DNA of 13,889 bases from the NCBI GenBank assembly GCA_017380355.1, contig JAFOED010000010.1, forward strand, positions 1 to 13,889, given 5' to 3'. Positions within the stretch are counted from its first letter, which is position 1; the number at the start of each line of letters is the position of its first letter. Positions 6,233 through 13,435 of this stretch are shown one piece after another. A model generated the notes under the pieces. That model was given only the letters and a program-made list of their open reading frames with translations, ran no database searches and had not been told where the DNA came from. The position numbers were made by a program, and so were the translations under genes. This DNA is from Ruminococcus sp. Its GTDB lineage: Bacteria > Bacillota > Clostridia > Oscillospirales > Acutalibacteraceae.

Positions 6233-7768
6233 ATGAAAACTAATACTAATACTTTTACAAACAGAGCAATGGCTATTGTTATTGCAGTAATGCTTATGGT
6301 CATGACATTTGTGTCAGCAATCCCTGTATCAGCAGCGTCCCGTCTTGATACTACAGAAACAGTGAGCTTCACAGCTAACTGTGACAAGTCTGGTTATACT
6401 TTTACAGTATACAAAGTAGCAAACTTAGTCAGCACAACAACATCACCTTATGAAACAAAGTACGAGAGCCTTGTACCACAGATTAAAGACTCAGTTCTTT
6501 CAGGCGACACAGCAAGTGTGCTTTCAGCTCTTGATAGTGTAACCCAGATGCCTGACACAGCAACTGTAGTTGGTACATACTGCAGTGATGATGCAGATAC
6601 AGTTACTTTCGATAATCTTGAACAGGGTATCTACTATGTGAAAGCAACAAACTATCCTGCAGGTGTAAAAGCAGTTACAAACTCTGTGTTTGCACTTCCA
6701 TACTTTAATAATAACGAGTGGCAGTACACAATTCCTGACATCGAACTTGCATCTAAAGTAGCGGATGGCACAGCTACAACAGAGAAAACAATCACAAATT
6801 CTACTAAGAATAATGTAAATTACACAGACGTTTCACTCGGTGATACAGTAGATTTTGAAATCCGTTCAACAACAGCAGGTTCGACATCAATGAAGCTTAG
6901 TGCATATACAGTATACGATGATATGTCAGCAGGTCTTACACTTAATGAGGACAGCTTCAATGTAGCACTTTTAAAGGCAGATGGTTCAAAGATTTCAGAC
7001 CTTAAGACTTCAGACTATGAAGTAACAGTTACAAGTTCAGGTGAGGGTAAAAATACATTATTCAACGTAAGTTTAACAAACACATTCTTACAGACAGATG
7101 CTTTATATGCAAGTGATGTTTACTACACATCAGTTACATACTCAGCAACTCTTAATAAGTATGCAGTTGTAGGTACAGCAGGTAACCCTAACGAAGAAGT
7201 AAAACTCGAATATGCAAACAAGAACGGTGTTACATCAGAGGTTGATGGCAACACCGTTTATGTTTATACATACGCTGTACAGACTGTAAAGGTTGATGAA
7301 AACAAAAAGCCATTAGAAGGTGCGGAGTTTGCTCTTTATACAACTGAAGAGATTGAAAAAGAAAAAGCTGATGAACATTACTCTCTGGTAGCTATTGCAA
7401 CAGGTACATCAGATAAAAACGGTCTTGTTAAGTATTACAACGACAAGAAAGAAGAAATCAGACTCCAGAGTGGTACATACTACATCGAAGAAACAAAAGC
7501 ACCAAAGGGCTATGCACTCAACGGTAATCTCATCGAAATTACAATCGATGCAACATATGGTGACACATTCACAAATGGCACATATGTAACTAACTGTTCT
7601 GAAAATGGAATTGCCAGTATCGATATGACTAACTATCCTATCGTGCTTCCTGTAACAGGTGGCGTAGGCACAACAATCTTCTTTGTACTCAGCGGTATTT
7701 CAGCACTCGGTGGTGTAGCTCTTCTTACTGTATACCTCAAAAAGAGAAGAACAGTTAAATCAAATTAA
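6233..7768 (+). CDS. LPVTG-anchored fimbrial shaft pilin with isopeptide domains, 511 aa
   Basis: This is the likely major pilin polymerised by the adjacent class C sortase. Residues 1-34/35 are a signal peptide (VSA-AS). The N-terminal domain (about 40-175) has the pattern of Gram-positive shaft pilins: W.Y followed by PDIELASK. Lys175 sits where the canonical YPK pilin-motif lysine is expected, though YPK itself is absent. Residues about 180-345 match the D2-type fimbrial isopeptide domain (K-T-I-T..VSLGDTVDFEI..YTVYDDMS.GLT). A SpaA/Cna-B domain at about 350-460 ends in the E-box YYIEETKAPKGY (Glu419/420). LPVTGG begins at 472, then come a membrane helix and KKRR. ATG 6233 follows AAAGAGG. 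The stop is 24 bp before the sortase gene, with no terminator between. Confidence 0.94.
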   Translation: MKTNTNTFTNRAMAIVIAVMLMVMTFVSAIPVSAASRLDTTETVSFTANCDKSGYTFTVYKVANLVSTTTSPYETKYESLVPQIKDSVLSGDTASVLSALDSVTQMPDTATVVGTYCSDDADTVTFDNLEQGIYYVKATNYPAGVKAVTNSVFALPYFNNNEWQYTIPDIELASKVADGTATTEKTITNSTKNNVNYTDVSLGDTVDFEIRSTTAGSTSMKLSAYTVYDDMSAGLTLNEDSFNVALLKADGSKISDLKTSDYEVTVTSSGEGKNTLFNVSLTNTFLQTDALYASDVYYTSVTYSATLNKYAVVGTAGNPNEEVKLEYANKNGVTSEVDGNTVYVYTYAVQTVKVDENKKPLEGAEFALYTTEEIEKEKADEHYSLVAIATGTSDKNGLVKYYNDKKEEIRLQSGTYYIEETKAPKGYALNGNLIEITIDATYGDTFTNGTYVTNCSENGIASIDMTNYPIVLPVTGGVGTTIFFVLSGISALGGVALLTVYLKKRRTVKSN

Positions 7769-7792
7769 ATAATACAAAGGACGGATATATAA

Positions 7793-8512
7793 GTGAAACT
7801 AAAAATACTTTTAATATGTTCAATAGTGTTGCTGATTGCTTCATTAGCCATTGGGTTATATCCGTCAATTAGTAACTATGTCAATTCAAAGTACGCAGAA
7901 AGTACAATTGACGATTATTCAGATACGGTAGATACGCTAGATGATGATACAAAGAACAAGATGCTTCTTGATGCTGAAAACTACAATGATCAGCTTAAGA
8001 ATCAGGATGGTGACTTTTCATATTCAACACAAAGTAGTGTGACTGGATATGATGACGTGTTGGGATTTAACGATGGCATTTTAGGATATCTCGATATACC
8101 TAAGATTGATTTATATCTCCCTATATATCACGGCTCTAACGGTGAAGTTCTATCAAAAGGTGTAGCACATCTGCCGAACACAGCTCTTCCTGTAGGTGGT
8201 AAGGGAAACCATTGTGTGTTAGCGGCCCACACAGGATATGTAGGTCAGATATTCTTTGATAATATCGACAAGCTCAAAACAGGTGACTTGATGTATATAA
8301 AAATCCTTGATTACACTTTTGCTTATAAGGTAACTGAAAAGCATATTGTTAAGCCAGACGATATAAGCCATTGTCAGGCAGTGAGGGATAAAGACCTTAT
8401 TAGTCTTGTAACCTGTTATCCATACGGTCAAAACTCACACAGACTTATTGTTACAGGTGAGAGATACGAGTCAGCAGAAAGCAAAACAGCATCTGCTGAC
8501 AGTGATACGTAA
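7793..8512 (+). CDS. Class C (pilus-type) sortase, 239 aa, lacking its C-terminal membrane helix
   Basis: This is a transpeptidase that cleaves sorting signals and joins pilins through lysine isopeptide bonds at the membrane. A GTG start follows AAAGGACGG. Residues 4-24 form the N-terminal membrane helix. The catalytic core begins near GYLDIPKIDLYLPIYHG; His146 (AAHTG), Cys208 (LVTCYPYG) and Arg217 (NSHRL) are the catalytic residues. Sequence around GVAHLPNTALPVGG fits class C. Class C enzymes normally also carry a C-terminal membrane helix plus basic tail. Here the frame stops after a Ser/Thr/Asp-rich tail (ESKTASADSDT), but a different frame directly behind it encodes exactly such a helix (8506-8673). 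A one-base change or a recoding event therefore probably separates the two parts. It is third in the pilus operon. Confidence 0.93.
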   Translation: MKLKILLICSIVLLIASLAIGLYPSISNYVNSKYAESTIDDYSDTVDTLDDDTKNKMLLDAENYNDQLKNQDGDFSYSTQSSVTGYDDVLGFNDGILGYLDIPKIDLYLPIYHGSNGEVLSKGVAHLPNTALPVGGKGNHCVLAAHTGYVGQIFFDNIDKLKTGDLMYIKILDYTFAYKVTEKHIVKPDDISHCQAVRDKDLISLVTCYPYGQNSHRLIVTGERYESAESKTASADSDT

Positions 8513-8673
8513 AAGAACTGAATAGTATAAGTGAAAGTAAAGCGGGTAGTTCAAAGATGAAGTGTTCATCGAGCGAGTTACCCGCTTTTTTTATTTTACC
8601 GATGTTGATATTTCTTGTTTTGGTAACAGGAATTATTAAATACAAAAAGAAGGGAGGTAAACACTTTGAATGA
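8506..8673 (+). pseudogene. Out-of-frame C-terminal anchor of the sortase, or a separate 38-aa membrane peptide
   Basis: The frame open from 8506, -1 relative to the sortase, continues with a Ser/Glu/Lys-rich linker (VKELNSISESKAGSSK). A hydrophobic segment follows (about FFILPMLIFLVLVTGII) and then KYKKKGGK before TGA at 8671-8673. This is the expected layout for the end of a class C sortase. As a separate ORF it could start at ATG 8557 (38 aa), but that start has no ribosome binding site. No obvious slippery heptamer is visible at 8506-8512, which favours a frameshift mutation or sequencing error over programmed recoding. The segment also overlaps a terminator-like hairpin, so part of its hydrophobic run (from the T-tract) could be chance. 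Confidence 0.5.
8541..8597 (+). terminator. Compound intrinsic terminator after the sortase gene
   Basis: AGCGGGTAG (8541-8549) pairs with TTACCCGCT (8578-8586), with one G-T pair, followed by TTTTTTATTTT. An inner hairpin, GATGAA (8556-8561) with TTCATC (8565-8570), lies in the loop. It would separate the pilus operon from the cargo genes. It overlaps the out-of-frame sortase tail. Confidence 0.75.
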
Positions 8674-8986
8674 ATGGGATCGTATGAGCAGACAGGCTCA
8701 ACGTTACAAAGATTTGTACCCAAAAGGTACAAGACTTGAACTCATTTCAATGAACGACCCGTTTTCTCCAGTAGATGAAGGTGCACGTGGCACAGTACAG
8801 TTCGTTGACGATATGGGAACAATTCATATGCAGTGGGATAACGGCAGAACATTAGCTGTTGTGCCGGGCGAAGATTCGTTTAGAAAACTGACCGAAGAAG
8901 AGCTTATGGAAGAAAATGAACTTGCAGAAAATGAAATGAGCGAAGATGAAGAAGTTGAAACTTTCAACTTCGAACAATCTATGTAA
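8666..8986 (+). CDS. DUF4314 domain protein, 106 aa
   Basis: The start is TTG 8666, eight bases after GGGAGG (8652-8657); the next in-frame ATG (8684) has no ribosome binding site. Residues about 17-75 (YPKGTRLELISMNDPFSPV, then a GTV..VDDMGTIHMQWDNGRTLAVVPGED pattern) match DUF4314, a small SH3-like barrel family common in Firmicute mobile elements and of unknown function. The C-terminal 30 residues are strongly acidic (EEELMEENELAENEMSEDEE). It opens the cargo gene set, 29 bp before the cytosine methyltransferase. A role with DNA methylation or conjugation is suggested only by context. Confidence 0.88.
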   Translation: MNEWDRMSRQAQRYKDLYPKGTRLELISMNDPFSPVDEGARGTVQFVDDMGTIHMQWDNGRTLAVVPGEDSFRKLTEEELMEENELAENEMSEDEEVETFNFEQSM

Positions 8987-9011
8987 AAAGGAGTGATAAA
9001 TCTAGGAAAGG

Positions 9012-9039
9012 TCGGATGGTTATGGCTATCCGATTTTTT
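9012..9039 (+). promoter_or_regulatory. Hairpin plus T-run overlapping the cytosine methyltransferase start
   Basis: TCGGAT (9012-9017) pairs with ATCCGA (9028-9033), followed by six Ts (9034-9039), the layout of a short intrinsic terminator. The ATG at 9016 is within the stem and the ATG at 9022 within the loop. It could reduce expression of the methyltransferase relative to DUF4314 or allow feedback. The stem is only six strong pairs, and Phe codons of the protein explain the T-run, so this may be coincidental. Confidence 0.3.
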
Positions 9040-10083
9040 GATATGTTCGCCGGAATAGGCGGATTTCGAAGCGGTCTTGAAGCAGTTGGCGGATATGAAT
9101 GTATCGGTCACTGCGAAATAGACCCAAGAACAAATCAAGCATATAACGCTATGTATGATACAAAAGGAGAAGTATACTATGCAGACGCAAGAGAAATCGA
9201 TCCCACAAGTATGCCAGACTTTGACCTCTTATGTGCAGGATTTCCATGCCAGAGTTTCTCAGTCGCTGGAAGAAGACTTGGATTCAAAGACGATGCAAGA
9301 GGAACTCTCTTCTTTGAAGTTGCCAGAATCGTTGAACAGAAACAACCTCCATTTCTACTGTTGGAAAACGTACCGGGACTGTTATCGCATGACGAAGGCA
9401 GGACGTTTAATACCATCATCTCCAGTCTTGTTGAGTTGGGGTATGATCTCGAATGGTGTGTGCTTAACAGCAAAGATTTCGGTGTCCCACAGCAAAGGAA
9501 ACGGCTATTCGTTGTTGGATTTCATTGTGACGGATGCGCCGGAAAAATATTCCCTCTCACCACGTATGATTCAAAGACTATGCAACAACTCGTACCGGGA
9601 TCCCAAGGTTACAGAATCTATTCAGCAGATGGGATTGCTTGTACTCAATGTGCCGATGCAGGTGGGCTAGGAGCTAAGACAGGGCTATATCTTTTTGTAG
9701 ATATGAACCCCGACCCACAACTAACCGATTACGCAAGATGTATTACTGCAAGGCAAGATGCAGGTATCAGTCACCGAAAAGGTGAGCATTCGGGTGTTAT
9801 AGAGCTAGTTGACGATTCAAAGAACAATAAACAGGTAGTAGCGGTCAAAGATAAATCAGGAAACGTTTATCTTGCTACTATAAGAAGGCTGATGCCTATT
9901 GAGTGTTGGCGTTTACAAGGATTTACTGATGAACAGTTTTACAAAGCACAGTCAACAGGTTTAAAAGATAACTATTTATACAAGATGGCTGGCAATGCAG
10001 TAACCGTTAACGTTATATCCGAGATAGGCAAAAAACTAAAGATGATCAATATAGAAAAAGGCATTGTAAGGAGTGAAGAGTAA
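9016..10083 (+). CDS. DNA (cytosine-5) methyltransferase, 355 aa
   Basis: It transfers a methyl group from S-adenosylmethionine to C5 of cytosine in a specific DNA site. All main C5-MTase motifs are present and in order: I (FFDMFAGIGGFRSGLE), II (CEIDPRTNQAY), IV with catalytic Cys78 (GFPCQSFSVAG), VI (LLLENVPGL), VIII (PQQRKRLFVVGF), IX (RRLMPIECWRLQGF) and X (YKMAGNAVTVNVI). The target-recognition part between VIII and IX is of moderate size, so the site cannot be read from sequence. ATG 9016 and ATG 9022 are both possible; AGGAAAGG precedes them. No restriction endonuclease is adjacent, so it is probably an orphan methylase carried for protection or regulation. Its stop overlaps the next start (TAATG). 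Confidence 0.96.
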   Translation: MVMAIRFFDMFAGIGGFRSGLEAVGGYECIGHCEIDPRTNQAYNAMYDTKGEVYYADAREIDPTSMPDFDLLCAGFPCQSFSVAGRRLGFKDDARGTLFFEVARIVEQKQPPFLLLENVPGLLSHDEGRTFNTIISSLVELGYDLEWCVLNSKDFGVPQQRKRLFVVGFHCDGCAGKIFPLTTYDSKTMQQLVPGSQGYRIYSADGIACTQCADAGGLGAKTGLYLFVDMNPDPQLTDYARCITARQDAGISHRKGEHSGVIELVDDSKNNKQVVAVKDKSGNVYLATIRRLMPIECWRLQGFTDEQFYKAQSTGLKDNYLYKMAGNAVTVNVISEIGKKLKMINIEKGIVRSEE

Positions 10084-11729
10084 TGCCAAATCATGTAACA
10101 AATAATATTTACTTAAAAGGCGACTCAGACAGAATAAGAGAGTTGCTCGAAGCTATAAAGAACGATGAGTATGGTACCGGTAGTATCGACTTTAATAAGA
10201 TTATACCAATGCCGGAAAGTTTGGATATAACATCAGGTTCAGAGACAGTTCGATGTCACAAAATATATAAGGACTTCCTTGATGTATATACTCTTATGGA
10301 CACAAGAGAAGGTCTTGATTTGATGAGCATCCCAATTGAAGCTGAAGAAAGATATCTGGAAGAGCGAACAGATGTAGTTAAAGAGGACTTTGAACTTGGT
10401 AAGCAAGTGTTCCAAAATATGCAGTTATATGGTGCTCCGACATGGTACGAATGGAGAATCGATAATTGGGGAACAAAATGGAACGCTTACGGATACAACG
10501 ATGTGTTAGATGCATCAGAGTATATCAGTTGTGAAACAGCTTGGAGTGCTCCTCATCCAGTATTGGACAAGCTTTCACAGATGTATCCTGACATTGAGTT
10601 TACCCACGAATGGGCAGATGAAGATATCGGCAATAACTGTGGTCGCAGAATCTTACAAAACGGAGAGTGCATCGAATCGTACTATCCACGTTCGAGCAAA
10701 GAAGCGATTGAATTTGCAACAGAAGTACAAGGCTATACAGACCCGATTGAATACGGATTTATGCTAAATGCATCAGAAACTGACTATATCTCTGTATGGA
10801 ACAGGGAATATGAGGGTGTAAAAATTTGTGGCGTTAACGCTTTGTTTACTAACGAAAAGTTAACCCTTGAAGATATCCCAAAAGACACACATTGTTATTA
10901 TCTCAGAAGCAGAGATGATGGTATCGGCTTTGGTGCATTAGAACTTCAGGCAAGTGTCAATGTAGGTGGTACTATCATATCAGGTGAACCTATAGCAATA
11001 CCGGAACAGGGATACCTAGAGCTTACAGATAAGAACTATCCTGACTTTACAGGTGAAATCTATAGCATCGAACAATATATGGCAGACGATTTCGGTATGA
11101 AAATAAAAGAAATCGATGTAAATGAACTTCGAAGCTATAACGGTAAAGAAGGACTTATTCTCAAAGGCTGTGGTGGTAAACTCAGCGAGTGGCTCAACGG
11201 CATAAACGACTTGTTCACAGATGAAGGAATTCTTCTTGATGACACAAGATTCAAAGCCGAAGATTGTATTCAGTTCAAGTTCGATGACTACACCTGTATG
11301 ATGTTCACATTCAATGAGGACACAAAACTCAATATAGGACAACTTGCTATGTGGAGATTGAAAACACTAGAGCGATTCGGTGGAGAGTGGCTCACAGACT
11401 TTGTTGACAACAAGCTCGGAGGTTTTGAGAAAGAACATGTGGTACAAAAACCTAAATGTCCGCTCATAGGTCAGGATGGTAACATCTTTAATCTGATGGG
11501 TATTGCATCAAAAACTCTTCGAGATAACAAAATGCTCAATGAAGCAGTTGAAATGAAAACCCGAATTACTACAGAAGCAACCGATTATTCTCATGCACTT
11601 CGAATCATCGGTGAATATGTAGAAATTACATCCATTGATGATGAAGACATGGATGAAGACTTTGACGAAGAATACGATGAGGACTTTGATGAAGATTATG
11701 AAACAGGGATGGAAATGACCGATGTATAA
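10083..11729 (+). CDS. Api92-like (DUF1281) ferredoxin-fold plus LPD28 domain protein, 548 aa
   Basis: The start ATG shares one base with the methyltransferase stop (TAATG), so translation is coupled. The N-terminal domain (about 1-185) begins PNHVTNNIYLKG and contains WYEWRIDNWGTKWNAYGY, the signature of Api92-like/DUF1281 proteins. A second domain (about 245-325: ALFTNEKLTLEDIPKDTHCY, then YLRS.DDG.GFGALELQ.SV...GTIISGEPI) matches LPD28, one of the large polyvalent protein-associated domains of mobile elements. The tail (about 515-548) is very acidic, with repeated D-E-D-F/Y units. The biochemical function is unknown. LPD-type domains are known from phage and conjugative-element polyvalent proteins that enter or act early in recipient cells. 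Domain calls are from memory of family patterns. Confidence 0.85.
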   Translation: MPNHVTNNIYLKGDSDRIRELLEAIKNDEYGTGSIDFNKIIPMPESLDITSGSETVRCHKIYKDFLDVYTLMDTREGLDLMSIPIEAEERYLEERTDVVKEDFELGKQVFQNMQLYGAPTWYEWRIDNWGTKWNAYGYNDVLDASEYISCETAWSAPHPVLDKLSQMYPDIEFTHEWADEDIGNNCGRRILQNGECIESYYPRSSKEAIEFATEVQGYTDPIEYGFMLNASETDYISVWNREYEGVKICGVNALFTNEKLTLEDIPKDTHCYYLRSRDDGIGFGALELQASVNVGGTIISGEPIAIPEQGYLELTDKNYPDFTGEIYSIEQYMADDFGMKIKEIDVNELRSYNGKEGLILKGCGGKLSEWLNGINDLFTDEGILLDDTRFKAEDCIQFKFDDYTCMMFTFNEDTKLNIGQLAMWRLKTLERFGGEWLTDFVDNKLGGFEKEHVVQKPKCPLIGQDGNIFNLMGIASKTLRDNKMLNEAVEMKTRITTEATDYSHALRIIGEYVEITSIDDEDMDEDFDEEYDEDFDEDYETGMEMTDV

Positions 11730-11874
11730 CGCAATATATTTTTTTGTTGGTCTGTTTCTTGGTTCATTCTTCACAGTGGCGATTATGTGTATTCTGCAGA
11801 TTAACCGCATAAACGAATATGAGTCTCAAATAAAGAGTCTCAAGCAACAAATAGAAGAATTAAATAATAAGTAA
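11722..11874 (+). CDS. DUF3789-like small membrane protein, 50 aa
   Basis: ATG 11722 overlaps the last eight bases of the preceding gene, with little ribosome binding site of its own, so translational coupling is likely. Residues 5-26 form one membrane helix (YFFVGLFLGSFFTVAIMCIL), which resembles DUF3789 proteins of Clostridial ICEs. Residues 32-50 are a short charged helix (YESQIKSLKQQIEELNNK) with heptad spacing, a probable coiled coil facing the cytoplasm. The function is unknown. The conserved place between LPD/DUF1281-type and methylase genes suggests an accessory role in the element. Confidence 0.7.
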   Translation: MYNAIYFFVGLFLGSFFTVAIMCILQINRINEYESQIKSLKQQIEELNNK

Positions 11875-11878
11875 AAAG

Positions 11879-11917
11879 ACAGGTCGGTGCGTGTAATCAC
11901 AAATCGACCTGTTTTGT
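11879..11917 (+). terminator. Putative intrinsic terminator after the DUF3789 gene
   Basis: A perfect 8-bp stem (ACAGGTCG, 11879-11886; CGACCTGT, 11905-11912) is followed by only TTTTGTGTT. The U-tract is short, so termination may be partial and allow some read-through into the adenine methyltransferase gene. Confidence 0.55.
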
Positions 11918-11954
11918 GTTATGCGCACTTTACCTGCAATAAGGAGGTAAAGGA

Positions 11955-12881
11955 TTGTCAGGTTCAATTAGTCCTTTGCCGTGGACCGGAAATAAAGGGT
12001 GCATATATACAACAATAGATGCTTTTATGCCACCACACAAAACATACGTAGAACCATGTATGGGAAGTGCGGAGGTATTCTTGCGAAAGAAACCGTCTGA
12101 AAGAGAAATAATCAACGACTATAACGGTGATTTAGTAAAGTTTTTCAGAGTGTTACAGAGAAGTGAAAAGTTAGCCTATCTCATAGGTAGGCTGTACTTC
12201 TCCTTCAACTCTGAAGAATTGTTTAGAGCAAATAAAGCCTTGCTATCAGATGTAGAAAACATATTAGACGATATAACAGAAACAGCAATAACAATAGAAA
12301 ACGCTCATTGGCACGATATAGAATTAGCCGTTGCATTCTTCGAGAATCAGACCTTTAGTTTCTCGTCAACGGGAAAGACGTTTGCAATTGCAAAGAAAGA
12401 TATGACACGCAAGTTTGGACGACTTGTGGCAGCCTGCTCAAGACTTAGAAATGCAATAATAATGCACAGAGATTATAAAGACTGTATCAACTATGCAGCA
12501 GGCAAAGATACATTTATTCTTTTAGACCCACCGTATAAGGGTACAGAAGATTACTATCAGAAGTCCAGTTTCGGGAGTGAAGAACACTCAAAGTTGTTTG
12601 AGCTTATGGATGGTATAAATAAGAAATTTGAAGGTGAATGTAAGTTCATAATCACTTATAACAACGACCCATACATCGTAGACTTTGCAAACAAGTGCGG
12701 ATTTCACACCTATGTAAAAGAACGTCTGCACAATATGATTCAAAGCAGTAAACCCGGAGAGATGTTCGAAGAACTGCTTATAGCAAACTACGATTTAGAA
12801 AAACAAGCAGAAATAAATAATAAATACTTAACCGAAATCAACAGACAGCTTAATCTGTTCGATTTCCAACATAACTATTAA
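11955..12881 (+). CDS. D12-class DNA adenine N6-methyltransferase (Dam-like), 308 aa
   Basis: The start is TTG 11955, seven bases after a perfect AAGGAGG (11941-11947). The protein methylates N6 of adenine in DNA using S-adenosylmethionine. Motif order is that of the D12/Dam group: N-terminal PLPWTGNKG (cofactor contact), motif I YVEPCMGSAEVFLRK, NDYNGDLVKFFRVL, and catalytic DPPY at 191-194 after FILL. The segment between motif I and DPPY carries target recognition and is unlike Escherichia coli Dam, so GATC specificity should not be assumed. The C-terminus (QAEINNKYLTEINRQLNLFD) is polar. It has no adjacent restriction gene and pairs with the cytosine methyltransferase as a second orphan methylase. 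Confidence 0.94.
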   Translation: MSGSISPLPWTGNKGCIYTTIDAFMPPHKTYVEPCMGSAEVFLRKKPSEREIINDYNGDLVKFFRVLQRSEKLAYLIGRLYFSFNSEELFRANKALLSDVENILDDITETAITIENAHWHDIELAVAFFENQTFSFSSTGKTFAIAKKDMTRKFGRLVAACSRLRNAIIMHRDYKDCINYAAGKDTFILLDPPYKGTEDYYQKSSFGSEEHSKLFELMDGINKKFEGECKFIITYNNDPYIVDFANKCGFHTYVKERLHNMIQSSKPGEMFEELLIANYDLEKQAEINNKYLTEINRQLNLFDFQHNY

Positions 12882-12899
12882 TACAAAGGAGAAATCATT

Positions 12900-13118
12900 A
12901 TGGAGAGAAGATTTAATATTAAAATTACTGTGCCTGAGGTTGTTGCGGAGCACTACAAACTTAATGAAGAAACATTACTCGAAGCTTACTACGAAGACGG
13001 ATTCATCTATGTTGAAGGTGTAGAGATAGATGAATGTGAGGAAGTAGTTGTAGATGCAGTGTTAAATGACTGTCCACATCGTTGTCCTTGTTGTGGACGC
13101 TGTATTGTTGAAGATTAA
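12900..13118 (+). CDS. Small Cys-rich protein with AbrB-like N-terminus, 72 aa
   Basis: ATG 12900 follows AAAGGAG at good spacing. Residues 1-45 (FNIKITVPEVVAEHYKL..ETLLEAYYEDGFIYVEGV) have the strand pattern of a swapped-hairpin AbrB/MazE domain: a beta strand, VP, helix, then strand-turn-strand. The C-terminus holds five cysteines in CPHRCPCCGRC, enough to bind one zinc or iron, though no named finger family fits. It lies 12 bp before another AbrB-type gene, which suggests the pair act together, perhaps as a hetero-oligomeric regulator. The family is not recognised with certainty. Confidence 0.7.
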   Translation: MERRFNIKITVPEVVAEHYKLNEETLLEAYYEDGFIYVEGVEIDECEEVVVDAVLNDCPHRCPCCGRCIVED

Positions 13119-13129
13119 GGAGAACAGTC

Positions 13130-13435
13130 ATGGCAGATAAAATAATCAGAATCATTGGTAAAAAGGGCAGAACAACTATACCACATAACATAAGAAAGGA
13201 ACTCGGCTTTGAGGGCAAGGACATCTTGTCTTATGAAGTGGTCGATGATAACACAATAGTGTTAAGGAAAGAAACCTTGTGTGAGGGTGACTCGAATGCT
13301 TGTGCATACATAAACGATAACATTACACTTGAAAAATTCCTTGATTCACTAACACCAGCTCAACAGCGAAAAGCCTGTTTGTATCTTAATGTTATCTGGG
13401 CACGTAATGAAGGAGTGAATCTGGATGAAGTATGA
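13130..13435 (+). CDS. AbrB/MazE/SpoVT-type DNA-binding protein, 101 aa
   Basis: ATG 13130 follows AAGGAG. Residues 1-50 (IIRIIGKKGRTTIPHNIRKELGFEGKDILSYEV..NTIVLRK) are a clear AbrB-like DNA-binding domain, with the GR.TIP..IRKELGF core. Such proteins dimerise through swapped hairpins and act as transcription regulators or antitoxins. The C-terminal half (about 65-101, LEKFLDSLTPAQQRKACLYL) is a helical tail not typical of plain AbrB. No toxin gene is next to it, so a regulator is more likely than an antitoxin. It overlaps the next start by 11 bases. Confidence 0.88.
   Translation: MADKIIRIIGKKGRTTIPHNIRKELGFEGKDILSYEVVDDNTIVLRKETLCEGDSNACAYINDNITLEKFLDSLTPAQQRKACLYLNVIWARNEGVNLDEV

Noticed and set aside
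9155..9670. Plus-strand ORF of 171 codons inside the cytosine methyltransferase
   Set aside because: It lies fully within a gene whose conserved motifs cover the same bases in another frame. It has no family pattern and no useful ribosome binding site.
11016..11810. Minus-strand ORFs opposite the LPD28 gene and the DUF3789 gene
   Set aside because: They are mirror frames of coding sequence with biased codon use. The plus strand has recognised domains and coupled starts.
11955..12881. Calling the adenine methyltransferase a true GATC-specific Dam
   Set aside because: The motifs define the D12 class, but the recognition segment does not let specificity be read from sequence.
13130..13435. Toxin-antitoxin operon centred on the AbrB/MazE-like protein
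   Set aside because: Neither neighbour resembles a MazF, PIN or other toxin; the downstream gene is DUF3849.
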